Of a stretch of DNA of 64,000 bases, positions 26,331 to 34,029 are shown piece by piece. The notes beneath the pieces were generated by a model that ran no database searches, had not been told where the DNA came from, and saw nothing but the letters and a program-made list of their open reading frames with translations. The DNA comes from Arthrobacter nitroguajacolicus_D (GTDB lineage: Bacteria > Actinomycetota > Actinomycetes > Actinomycetales > Micrococcaceae): the NCBI RefSeq assembly GCF_031455195.1, contig NZ_JAVDSH010000002.1, positions 558,001 through 622,000 of the forward strand, in the 5' to 3' direction. The first letter of the stretch is position 1, and each line of letters starts with the position of its first letter. Position numbers and translations under genes: made by a program.

Positions 26331-28652
26331 GTGAGCACACCAGAAATCGCGAATCCGGTAGAAACCACAGGTGAAGGTGCGGCAGCCGCCGTCGTCGAAG
26401 CGGAAGGGACCCCGCCTTCAGGGTCGTTGCGGGACGAATATGAGCAATTAGCCGACCTCGTCCGCAAGTACCGGTATGCCTATTACCAGGAAGACTCACC
26501 CACGGTCTCGGACGCAGAGTTCGATGAACTCTACCGTCGCCTTGAGGAGCTGGAAGCGCTTCATCCGGAGCTCGTCTCCAACGATTCCCCCACACAGGAG
26601 GTCGGCGGGGAAGTCTCATCGGCGTTCGCCGCAGTGGAGCACCTGCAGCGGATGTACAGCCTTGACGACGTCTTTTCGCTGGACGAACTGGAAGCATGGG
26701 TCCGCAAGGCCGAAGCATCTGTCGCGAAGCTTGGAGACAGGGTGCCACCGATCCACTGGCTGACCGAGTTGAAAATTGATGGCCTCGCCGTGAACCTCCT
26801 GTATCGGGACGGCAAGCTGGTGCGCGCGGCCACGCGCGGCGATGGCACCACCGGGGAAGACATCACTCACAATGTCCTCACCATCAAGGAGATCCCGCGG
26901 GAACTCAGCGGTTCCGGTTACCCGACGGAAGTGGAAATCCGGGGTGAAGTGTTCATCCCGTCCAAGGCGTTCACGGAGTTCAACCAGAGCCTTGTGGCCG
27001 CGGGCAAAGCGCCCCTCGCCAACCCACGCAACGCGGCAGCGGGCTCCCTGCGGCAAAAGGATCCGGCCGAAACGGCGAAGCGTCCGCTGAGCATGTTCGT
27101 CCACGGCATCGGCGCCCGAGAGGGACTGGATGCGACCAGCCAGTCGGAAACGTACCAATTGCTCGCCGAATGGGGGCTGCCGGTCAGTCCCTACTCGAAA
27201 GTGCTGGACACTTACGAAGGCGTCCTCGAATTCATTGCGCACTACGGCGAGCACCGCCACGACCTCCTTCACGAGATCGACGGCATCGTAGTCAAGATCG
27301 ACGATTTCGCCACCCAGCGCGCCCTTGGCTACACCTCCAGGGTGCCCAGATGGGCGGCGGCGTACAAATACCCGCCGGAAGAAGTGCACACCAAGCTCCT
27401 GGACATCATGGTCAACGTCGGCCGGACAGGGCGGGTCACGCCGTTCGGCCTGATGGAGCCGGTGAAGGTCGCAGGTTCCACGGTGGGCATGGCTACGCTG
27501 CACAACCAGGATGTGGTCAAGACCAAGGGCGTCATGATCGGGGACATCGTGATCCTGCGAAAGGCCGGCGACGTCATCCCCGAAATCGTTGGCCCCGTCC
27601 TGGCCTTGCGGGACAAGCAGGACCCGCCCGTCCGCGAGTTCGTGATGCCCACCGAATGCCCTTCCTGCGGCACGCCCCTGGCCCCGTCCAAGGAAGGGGA
27701 CGTGGACATCCGCTGCCCCAACGCCAAGTCGTGCCCGTCCCAGTTGCGGGAGCGCGTGTTCCACGTCGCCAGCAGGGGTGCGTTCGACATTGAAGCGCTG
27801 GGCTGGGAAGCGGCCGTTGCACTGACCCAGCCTGCGGAGCCGGAAACCCCACCGCTGACCAGCGAGGCCGGACTGTTCAGCTTGACGCGCGAGGACCTTG
27901 CCGATGTCCTGATCCGCAGGGAAAAGCGTTCCAAGGGCGTGGGCACGGGGGAGTTCGAACTCGTCCCGTACTTCTACACCAAGGGAACCGCCAAGTCCCC
28001 GTCCAAGCCGACGGCGACCACCGAGAAACTCTTTGTGGAACTGGAGAAGGCCAAGAAGCAGCCCTTGTGGCGCGTGCTGGTTGCACTCTCCATCCGGCAC
28101 GTCGGCCCTACTGCTTCCCGTGCACTGGCCACAGCGTTCGGCAGCATGGACGCCATCCGTAACGCCACCGAAGAGCAAATGGCGCACGTGGACGGAGTGG
28201 GTCCCACCATCGCCGTGGCCCTCAAGGAGTGGTTTGCCGTGGACTGGCACAACGAAATCGTGGACAGCTGGGCTGCTGCGGGAGTCCGGATGGAGGATGA
28301 GCGCGACTCCTCAATGCCGCGGACACTTGAAGGCCTCACCGTGGTGGTCACCGGAACGCTTCCGAACTTCAGCCGGGACGAGGCCAAGGAAGCGATCATC
28401 ATCCGCGGTGGCAAGGCGTCGGGATCCGTCTCCAAGAACACCAGCTACCTCGTGGCCGGAGAAAGTGCAGGAACCAAGCTGGACAAGGCTGAACAGCTGG
28501 GCGTTCCCGTGCTGGACGAGGACGGCTTCCGCGAGCTGCTGGCCAACGGCCCGGCGACGACGAACGCGGACCCGGACAACGACGTGGCAGCGGACCCGGA
28601 CACTGAAGCCGCAGCGGACACTGAAGCGATAGCGGAGGCAGCATCCGAATGA
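26331..28652 (+). CDS. ligA: NAD-dependent DNA ligase
   Basis: This 773-residue ligase seals nicks in replication and repair using NAD. The order of parts is canonical: Ia domain (YAYYQEDSPTVSDAEFD), adenylation domain with the AMP-accepting Lys148 in ELKIDG, OB fold, a four-Cys zinc finger (CPSCG and CPNAKSC), helix-hairpin-helix repeats, and a C-terminal BRCT domain (about 660-740). An Ala/Asp-rich tail extends past BRCT. The zinc finger-HhH section is longer than in E. coli LigA, with an insert near residues 500-570, as I recall for actinobacterial ligases. The GTG start is favoured over a TTG 18 bases upstream. It overlaps the next gene in ATGA. Confidence 0.96.
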   Translation: MSTPEIANPVETTGEGAAAAVVEAEGTPPSGSLRDEYEQLADLVRKYRYAYYQEDSPTVSDAEFDELYRRLEELEALHPELVSNDSPTQEVGGEVSSAFAAVEHLQRMYSLDDVFSLDELEAWVRKAEASVAKLGDRVPPIHWLTELKIDGLAVNLLYRDGKLVRAATRGDGTTGEDITHNVLTIKEIPRELSGSGYPTEVEIRGEVFIPSKAFTEFNQSLVAAGKAPLANPRNAAAGSLRQKDPAETAKRPLSMFVHGIGAREGLDATSQSETYQLLAEWGLPVSPYSKVLDTYEGVLEFIAHYGEHRHDLLHEIDGIVVKIDDFATQRALGYTSRVPRWAAAYKYPPEEVHTKLLDIMVNVGRTGRVTPFGLMEPVKVAGSTVGMATLHNQDVVKTKGVMIGDIVILRKAGDVIPEIVGPVLALRDKQDPPVREFVMPTECPSCGTPLAPSKEGDVDIRCPNAKSCPSQLRERVFHVASRGAFDIEALGWEAAVALTQPAEPETPPLTSEAGLFSLTREDLADVLIRREKRSKGVGTGEFELVPYFYTKGTAKSPSKPTATTEKLFVELEKAKKQPLWRVLVALSIRHVGPTASRALATAFGSMDAIRNATEEQMAHVDGVGPTIAVALKEWFAVDWHNEIVDSWAAAGVRMEDERDSSMPRTLEGLTVVVTGTLPNFSRDEAKEAIIIRGGKASGSVSKNTSYLVAGESAGTKLDKAEQLGVPVLDEDGFRELLANGPATTNADPDNDVAADPDTEAAADTEAIAEAASE

Positions 28653-29473
28653 CCGACGCATTGGAACTGCTTGCTGTGGCCAAACGCGCCGCTGCTGCCG
28701 GCGCAGCTGTCCTTGCCCGTCGATCCGTCACCGGGACCGGTGGCGAAGGCCTGGAAACCACCAACAAAGGGGAAGCTGGTGACTGGGTCACCGCTTTCGA
28801 CGTCGCAGCGGAGAACGCCGTCCGCGACGCTATCCTGGCCGAACGCCCCCGTGATGCGCTGACGGGGGAGGAGCACGGAACCACCCGGCCCGATGACCAT
28901 TCAGGGTATCGGTGGTCCATCGATCCGCTGGACGGGACCACCAACTTCATCCGCAACATCGTCTACTACGCAACGTCCGTTGCCGTGGCGGACTCCGACG
29001 GCGTGTGGCTGGCCGGAGTGGTGCACGCGCCAGCGCTGGGCCGGGTCTATTCGGCTGCCCGCGGACACGGGGCCTGGGTTGAAGCCGCTGGTCAGTCAAC
29101 TCGGCTCGAAGGTCCGGTACCTGGGCGGAAGGGGCTGATCCTGGCCACGGGTTTCAGTTACGATCCCGCCACGCGTGCTAGCCAGGTGGAGGGACTGGGC
29201 GAGGTGATGGACGGGTTCGCCGATGTCCGGCGCCTGGGGTCGGCGGCACTGGATCTTTGCATGGTGGCGGATGGCACCTTTGACGCCTACGGGGAACGTG
29301 GGCTCAACGAGCACGACTTCTCGGCGGGTGCGCTGATCGCTGAAGAGGCCGGCTGCTGGGTGCGGCGGCCACGGCTTCGGAGCCCGCTCGACGGCGGACC
29401 CAGCACCGAGGATCGTTTGGCGGCGTGGATGTGCGCCGGGGCGTTGGAACTGTCCGGCAAATTCCCTTTGTGA
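28649..29473 (+). CDS. Inositol monophosphatase family protein
   Basis: This 274-residue magnesium-dependent phosphatase of the IMPase/CysQ superfamily shows the metal site GEEHGT, the DPLDGTTNF motif, and a C-terminal GSAALDLCMVADGTFDAY segment followed by EHDFSAGALIAEEAG. Possible substrates are inositol-1-phosphate, PAP or a histidinol-phosphate-like compound. Sequence alone does not decide. It is coupled to ligA by a 4-base overlap and followed after 10 bases by an AAA ATPase gene. The C-terminal tail after the catalytic region is ordinary. Confidence 0.88.
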   Translation: MTDALELLAVAKRAAAAGAAVLARRSVTGTGGEGLETTNKGEAGDWVTAFDVAAENAVRDAILAERPRDALTGEEHGTTRPDDHSGYRWSIDPLDGTTNFIRNIVYYATSVAVADSDGVWLAGVVHAPALGRVYSAARGHGAWVEAAGQSTRLEGPVPGRKGLILATGFSYDPATRASQVEGLGEVMDGFADVRRLGSAALDLCMVADGTFDAYGERGLNEHDFSAGALIAEEAGCWVRRPRLRSPLDGGPSTEDRLAAWMCAGALELSGKFPL

Positions 29474-29483
29474 CCACCGCCCT

Positions 29484-30692
29484 GTGATCACCACACTCGC
29501 CATCGCCAACTACCGTTCCATCCGGGACCTTGCCATGGAGTTGCACGGCTTGGATGTCGTGACGGGAGCCAATGGCAGCGGCAAGTCCTCGCTGTACCGT
29601 GCCTTGCGGCTGTTGGCCGAGTGTGCGGGCGGGGATTCCGGAAACGTGGTGGGTTCCCTGGCCAGGGACGGTGGTTTGTCGTCCACTTTGTGGGCCGGGC
29701 CGGAGTCCATCAGCGACGCCATGCGGCGCGGCGAAGTTCCCGTCCAGGGAACGGTCCGCCGGGAATCCGTGAACCTGAAACTGGGGTACTCCGGTGACGA
29801 CTTCGGATATTTGGTGGACCTCGGCATGCCGGTTGCCAGCGGCTCCGGTTTTGATGAAGCCACCGGCAGGCCCCGGCCCTCGGCCTTCAGCCTGGACCCC
29901 GAGATCAAAAGGGAGCAGATCTTTTCGGGACCGGTGGCACGGCCGGGTTCGCTGTTGGTTGATCGAAAGGGAAGCCTCGCCAAACTGCGGGAACCCGGTG
30001 GGGAATGGGCCGAGCTTTCACGGCGGCTCGATACTTTCCAGAGCATGCTGACGGAAGTCTCCGACCAGGACCGTGCCCCGGAAGTGTTGCGTGTCCGGGA
30101 CTCGGTTCGATCCTGGCGGTTTTACGACCATTTCCGCACCGACGCAGATGCTCCCGCCCGACAAGCCCAGATCGGCACCAGAACCCCCGTGTTGCACCAT
30201 AGCGGACGGGACCTGGCGGCCGCTCTCCAGACGCTGCGGGAGGTGGGCTTCGAGCGGCAGTTGGATGCCGCCGTCGATCACGCCTTTCCCGGAAGCCGGC
30301 TGGAGATCGCCGTTAACGACGGCAGATTCGGCGTGGAGCTTCGCCAACCCGGGATGCTGAGGCCCATGAAAGCCGCCGAACTGTCAGACGGTACGTTGCG
30401 ATTCCTGTTGCTCACGGCAGCCCTCCTGACGCCGAGGCCGCCGGAACTGATGGTCCTGAACGAACCGGAGACCAGCCTCCACGTGGACCTGATGCCGGCA
30501 CTGGCTGGATTGATTGTCCAAGCCAGTGCCAGCAGCCAGATGATCGTCGTGACCCATTCCGAGGCACTGCTCAAGGCCCTCCGCGACAGCGGCGCTGCGC
30601 ACGAGCATGAGCTGTATAAGGACCTGGGCGAAACCAGGATCAAGGGTTTGGGTTCCCTGGAGGGTCCGTTGTGGAGTTGGCCCAAGCGCTAG
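29484..30692 (+). CDS. AAA-family ATPase (AAA_21, RecF/OLD-like fold)
   Basis: This 402-residue ATPase of the SMC/ABC-like class has its Walker A (GANGSGKSS) near residue 30. The ABC-type signature (ELSDGTLRFL) and Walker B (ELMVLNEPETSLHVDLM) lie in the last third, with an H-loop VTHSEAL. No fused TOPRIM nuclease is visible, so it is not a full OLD protein. Such ATPases appear in DNA repair and phage defence settings, but no nuclease partner gene is adjacent here. The GTG start lies 10 bases after the phosphatase gene, suggesting co-transcription. It converges on the monooxygenase gene, with 16 bases between stops. Function is unassigned. Confidence 0.8.
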   Translation: MITTLAIANYRSIRDLAMELHGLDVVTGANGSGKSSLYRALRLLAECAGGDSGNVVGSLARDGGLSSTLWAGPESISDAMRRGEVPVQGTVRRESVNLKLGYSGDDFGYLVDLGMPVASGSGFDEATGRPRPSAFSLDPEIKREQIFSGPVARPGSLLVDRKGSLAKLREPGGEWAELSRRLDTFQSMLTEVSDQDRAPEVLRVRDSVRSWRFYDHFRTDADAPARQAQIGTRTPVLHHSGRDLAAALQTLREVGFERQLDAAVDHAFPGSRLEIAVNDGRFGVELRQPGMLRPMKAAELSDGTLRFLLLTAALLTPRPPELMVLNEPETSLHVDLMPALAGLIVQASASSQMIVVTHSEALLKALRDSGAAHEHELYKDLGETRIKGLGSLEGPLWSWPKR

Positions 30693-30708
30693 GGTGCGCC
30701 GGCCCGGT

Positions 30709-32076
30709 CTAGAAGGCTGATCCGATGGAGGTGAGTGCGTGGGCTTCAGCGTGGGCGTACCGGCTTTCCGGCCGCGCCAGTCCGTAGTGTCCGCGCAACG
30801 TGGAGGCCGTGTATTCGGTGCGGAAGAGGCCACGCTGCTGAAGGATCGGTACCACCTGGTCCACGAAGACCTCCAATCCCGAGGGAAGGACGGGCGGCAT
30901 GATGTTGAAACCGTCCGCAGCTCCTGCGAAGAACCAGTCCTGGAGGGCGTCCGCCACCTGCTCGGGGGTGCCGGAGAAGGTGCGGTGTCCACGGCCACCA
31001 CCCAGACGGCCGATCAGTTGCCGGACGGTGAGTTTCTCACGGCGGGCCAGTTCCACGATCAACGTGTACCGGCTTTTGGCCCCCTCGATTTCATCTTCGG
31101 AGGGAAGGTCCGCAGGCAACTGACGGTCCAGCGGAAGGTCTTCGGGGGACAGCCGCAGGGTCTTGGCGAGTTGCTCCCGCGCGTATTCGGGCTTGATCAG
31201 TTCGTCGAGCTCGCGCTCCAGCTTCAGCGCTTCAGCCTCCGTGGAGCCAATCACCGGGACGATGCCGGGCAGGATTTTGATGCCCTCGGGGTCACGACCC
31301 ACGGCGGCGGTGCGTGCTTTCAGGTCCGCATAGAACGCCTGCGCATCGGCGAGGGTTTGGTGGGCGGTGAAGACCGCTTCCGCGTACTGTGCTGCGAGGG
31401 TTTTGCCGTTCTCCGACGATCCCGCCTGCACAATCAGGGGGTGGCCTTGGGGGGAGCGCGGGACGTTAAGCGGACCCCGGACACGGAAATGCTTCCCTTC
31501 GTGGTCGATGACCCGGATTTTCGTGTCGTCGCCCCAGACGCCCCCGGCTTTGTCCGCGAGCACGGCGTCGTCTTCCCAGCTGTCCCAGAGTTTCAGGGCC
31601 ACCTCGATGAATTCGGCGGCCCGTTCGTAGCGGACAGCATGGGCGGGTTGATCGTCTACACCGAAGTTGCGTGCGGCGTCAGGTCCGGCAGTGGTGACCA
31701 CGTTCCAGCCTGCCCGGCCACCGCTGACCCAGTCCACCGACGCGAAACGGCGTGCCAGGTTGAAGGGGTCGTTGTAGGTGGTGGAGGCTGTGGCGATGAG
31801 CCCGATCTTCTGCGTGACCGCCGCAATGGCGGTCAGCAATACCGTGGGCTCCAGTTTGCCGGCGGGACGGCGGCCCACTTCCCCAAACAGGACCGGGGAA
31901 TCGGCGAAGAAGATTGAGTCCAGCTTTCCGCGTTCGGCTGTTCGTGCCAGGTGCTGGTAGTGCTCAACCTTGGTGACGGCCAGTGGATCGCTCTCAGGCA
32001 GGCGCCAGGATGCTTCGTGGTGGCCAGTGCTCATGAGGAAGGCGTTGAGGTGAAGGTGGCGCTGTGGTTCAGTCAT
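30709..32076 (-). CDS. NtaA/SnaA/DszA-family FMN-dependent monooxygenase
   Basis: This 455-residue luciferase-like TIM-barrel enzyme uses reduced FMN supplied by a separate reductase. Typical features are the N-terminal LNAFLMSTGHHEASWR segment, FADSPVLFG, SVDWVSGGRAGWNVVT and the HPLIVQAGSSENGK loop. The family oxidises chelators such as NTA, sulfur heterocycles or other xenobiotics. The substrate here is unknown. The ATG is preceded by GAGGAG on the minus strand. No reductase or transporter gene sits beside it. A folded RNA-like inverted repeat lies about 170-230 bases upstream. Confidence 0.9.
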   Translation of the reverse strand: MTEPQRHLHLNAFLMSTGHHEASWRLPESDPLAVTKVEHYQHLARTAERGKLDSIFFADSPVLFGEVGRRPAGKLEPTVLLTAIAAVTQKIGLIATASTTYNDPFNLARRFASVDWVSGGRAGWNVVTTAGPDAARNFGVDDQPAHAVRYERAAEFIEVALKLWDSWEDDAVLADKAGGVWGDDTKIRVIDHEGKHFRVRGPLNVPRSPQGHPLIVQAGSSENGKTLAAQYAEAVFTAHQTLADAQAFYADLKARTAAVGRDPEGIKILPGIVPVIGSTEAEALKLERELDELIKPEYAREQLAKTLRLSPEDLPLDRQLPADLPSEDEIEGAKSRYTLIVELARREKLTVRQLIGRLGGGRGHRTFSGTPEQVADALQDWFFAGAADGFNIMPPVLPSGLEVFVDQVVPILQQRGLFRTEYTASTLRGHYGLARPESRYAHAEAHALTSIGSAF

Positions 32077-32244
32077 GGGGTTCTCCTCGGTTCATACCGG
32101 ATGGGGGAGGCAGGCTGTGGTGTGTGGCAACTCAAGCACGCCCCCAACGGACTTCGCCAGCGCTCCGACATGTGCCCGCAACAGCACGAAACCGGGGTTC
32201 ACCGCGCGCAACCCGGCTCAATTCGACGCCACGGAAGGCAACAC

Positions 32245-32311
32245 AACAGAAGCCCGGCGTCCAGGTGCTGGAGCGGACGCAACCCGGGCAACCGGCGTCG
32301 TGCCTTCTGTT
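32245..32311 (-). promoter_or_regulatory. Nested inverted repeats, candidate structured leader RNA
   Basis: Three stems can stack. AACAGAAG (32245-32252) pairs with CTTCTGTT (32304-32311). GCCCGG (32252-32257) pairs with CCGGGC (32284-32289), sharing its first base with the outer stem. CGTCC (32258-32262) pairs with GGACG (32275-32279). An extra pair, CGACGCC (32224-32230) with GGCGTCG (32294-32300), would cross the outer stem. The GNAT transcript seems to start later, at 32385, so the structure more likely belongs to the monooxygenase leader on the minus strand. It matches no riboswitch class I can name. Confidence 0.35.
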
Positions 32312-32372
32312 CATGACTGATAGTTCCGTCACGGAAAGCGCTGTTTGGCGCGTGGCATGCATGCTGCCCAAC

Positions 32373-32378
32373 TACCAT
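32373..32378 (+). promoter_or_regulatory. -10 element of the GNAT gene (leaderless start)
   Basis: TACCAT fits TANNNT, and its last T is 7 bases before the GTG at 32385. No Shine-Dalgarno sequence is present between them. Confidence 0.5.
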
Positions 32379-32384
32379 TGGTAG

Positions 32385-32897
32385 GTGCTTTCGCCGATTA
32401 CCGTCCGTCCCGCCCTGCCCGAAGACTACGACGCCGTTGCCCGCATTACGCAGGATTCCTACGTCACCGCGGGGTACTACGGCGACGCCGAACACCCGTA
32501 CCTGCAGAAACTCCGGGACGTGGCCGGCAGGGCAGAGCACGCCGACGTGCTGGTGGCTGAGCGTGACGGAGAGGTTATTGGGTCCGTGACCGCGGCTCCG
32601 GCCGGTGGCGGCTTCTCGGACATCGGGCTGGAGGACGAACTGGAACTCCGCACCCTCGTGGTGGACCCGGCGGTCCAGCGTTCGGGGGCAGGCCGTGCGC
32701 TGGTCCAGGCTGTCGTGGACCAGGCCAAGGCCATGGAAGGGATCAACGCGGTATCCCTGACCACGGGTGCGACGTGGGAGAGTGCCAATGCCCTTTACGC
32801 CCGGACCGGCTTTGACCGCGCCCCACACCGGGACTGGTTCGTGCCCGGCACCGACATAAAACTGTTCGTTTACAGGCTCGAGCTCGGGCAGTCATAA
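32385..32897 (+). CDS. GNAT-family N-acetyltransferase
   Basis: This 170-residue single-domain acetyltransferase has the acetyl-CoA binding loop VQRSGAGRALVQAVVDQAK preceded by the core strand ELRTLVVDPAV. The C-terminal ANALYARTGFDRAP segment is also typical. The acceptor is unknown; the fold is used for small amines, antibiotics and protein N-termini. The GTG start at 32385 is chosen because a -10 box lies at the exact distance expected for a leaderless transcript. It lies 55 bases before the RidA gene, on the same strand. Confidence 0.88.
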   Translation: MLSPITVRPALPEDYDAVARITQDSYVTAGYYGDAEHPYLQKLRDVAGRAEHADVLVAERDGEVIGSVTAAPAGGGFSDIGLEDELELRTLVVDPAVQRSGAGRALVQAVVDQAKAMEGINAVSLTTGATWESANALYARTGFDRAPHRDWFVPGTDIKLFVYRLELGQS

Positions 32898-32952
32898 AGT
32901 TTCCTTCGAAGCGCCGGTCACCGGGCCGGGCGCAACGACAGGAAGGCGCGGC

Positions 32953-33333
32953 ATGCGCAAGACATTTGGCACGGGTTCGGTCTGGGAACAGACCCTTGGC
33001 TACTCCCGCGCGGTCCAGGTGGACAACACCCTCTTCATTTCCGCTACGGCAGCTTCCGGCGAAAACGGCATTGTCGGCGATGATTTCTACTCGCAGACCA
33101 GGTTCATCCTCGAAAAGCTCGGCTCGGTCCTTGAGGACGCCGGCTTCTCCTATGAGGATGTGGTCCAGTCCAAGCTGTACCTGACGGACATCAGCAAGTG
33201 GGAAGACGCCGGCCGAGCGCACGGCGAGGTCTTCGGCGAGATCCGTCCCACGCTGTCCCTTGTCCATGTGCTGCCGTTCCTGGACCCGAAAATGTTGGTG
33301 GAGATCGAGCTCGTAGCGCAGAAGTCCGCATAG
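32953..33333 (+). CDS. RidA/YER057c/UK114-family protein
   Basis: This 126-residue member of the RidA superfamily includes trimeric enzymes that hydrolyse reactive imine/enamine intermediates released by PLP enzymes. Seen are the N-terminal GSVWEQTLGYSRAVQVDNTLFISAT-like core, a central helix with the SVLEDAGFSYEDVVQ pattern and the final strand MLVEIELVAQ. In canonical RidA an Arg in RPT(R/C)-type contexts binds substrate. Here IRPTLSLVHV carries the RPT element. The ATG is preceded by AGGAAGG. The gene converges on the response regulator, with 36 bases between stops. Confidence 0.88.
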   Translation: MRKTFGTGSVWEQTLGYSRAVQVDNTLFISATAASGENGIVGDDFYSQTRFILEKLGSVLEDAGFSYEDVVQSKLYLTDISKWEDAGRAHGEVFGEIRPTLSLVHVLPFLDPKMLVEIELVAQKSA

Positions 33334-33369
33334 CGCGGCCAGTTGAGGCGCAGAACGTACCTGGTTGGG

Positions 33370-34029
33370 TCAGCCCGGAACGCCGTACCGGTGTTCCGGG
33401 CGGCCCGTGGTTCCGTAACGCAGCTGGATCTCGACGGCGCCATCATCAGCGAGCGATGACAGGTACCTTTGGGCCGTGGCACGGGAAACGCCAACCCGCT
33501 CCGCGACTTCGGCAGCGGAGTACTGTTCGCCTGGAAGCAAGGATTCCAGGACCGCGGCTTCGGTGGCGGACCGGGGTTTGGCCGACGGCGCCACGTCCCC
33601 TGGTATGAGTGAGCGTTTGGCCCGTTCGATGGTGCCCTGGTCAATGCTGGGCTGTTGTCCGAGGATCCTGCGGTAGCGGGCGTAGGACCGAAGCTGTTGG
33701 GACAGGGTTTCGGCGGTGAATGGTTTGAGCATGTAGCCCAAGGCGCCCCGCCGGAGGGCAACCCGGACGGACTGCGCGTCCGAGGCGGCAGTCAGCATCA
33801 CGGCATCAACGTCCAGTTGCCCCAGCAGGTCCAGGCCGGAACCGTCGGGCAGGTACACGTCCAGCAGCACCAAGTCCGGGCGCAGGCTGTGGATCGCCTG
33901 CAGAGCCTGGGATACCGATCCCGCCGGCGCCAGGGCCATGAAGCCCGCAACCGAATCGACGTACGCCGCGTGGAGCCTTGCGACGTGGAAGTCGTCATCG
34001 ACGATCAGCACCCTCAGATCCTCAACCAC
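33370..34029 (-). CDS. Response regulator of the CitB/DcuR type
   Basis: This 219-residue regulator has an N-terminal receiver domain (LRVLIVDDD, phospho-acceptor Asp in LVLLDVYLPDG, Thr and Lys switch residues further on). The C-terminal helix-turn-helix is seen at SAAEVAERVGVSRATAQRYLSSL. It should bind DNA when phosphorylated by the adjacent histidine kinase and control the CitMHS transporter divergent from the pair. The GTG at 34029 follows GGAGGACCTCC and overlaps the kinase stop by 8 bases, so the two are coupled. The frame stays open far upstream inside the kinase gene, which is a shadow. Confidence 0.9.
   Translation of the reverse strand: MVEDLRVLIVDDDFHVARLHAAYVDSVAGFMALAPAGSVSQALQAIHSLRPDLVLLDVYLPDGSGLDLLGQLDVDAVMLTAASDAQSVRVALRRGALGYMLKPFTAETLSQQLRSYARYRRILGQQPSIDQGTIERAKRSLIPGDVAPSAKPRSATEAAVLESLLPGEQYSAAEVAERVGVSRATAQRYLSSLADDGAVEIQLRYGTTGRPEHRYGVPG

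Larger units (their letters stand above)
32077..32384. other. 308-bp divergent gap between monooxygenase and GNAT genes
   Basis: The gap holds the monooxygenase ribosome binding site (GAGGAG on the minus strand), a nested inverted repeat at 32245-32311 and the -10 element of the GNAT gene. A 60-codon Cys-containing minus-strand frame starting at 32314 was considered as a leader peptide but has no visible ribosome binding site. Nothing else gene-like is seen. Confidence 0.5.

Noticed and set aside
29484..30692. AAA ATPase as half of an OLD/Gabija-type defence pair
   Set aside because: No TOPRIM domain is fused and no helicase or nuclease gene is adjacent.
32132..32314. Minus-strand 60-codon Cys-containing frame upstream of the monooxygenase, as a possible leader peptide
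   Set aside because: It lacks a ribosome site and the short RHVDL-type signature of actinobacterial Cys leader peptides. Its codons overlap a better explained inverted-repeat structure.
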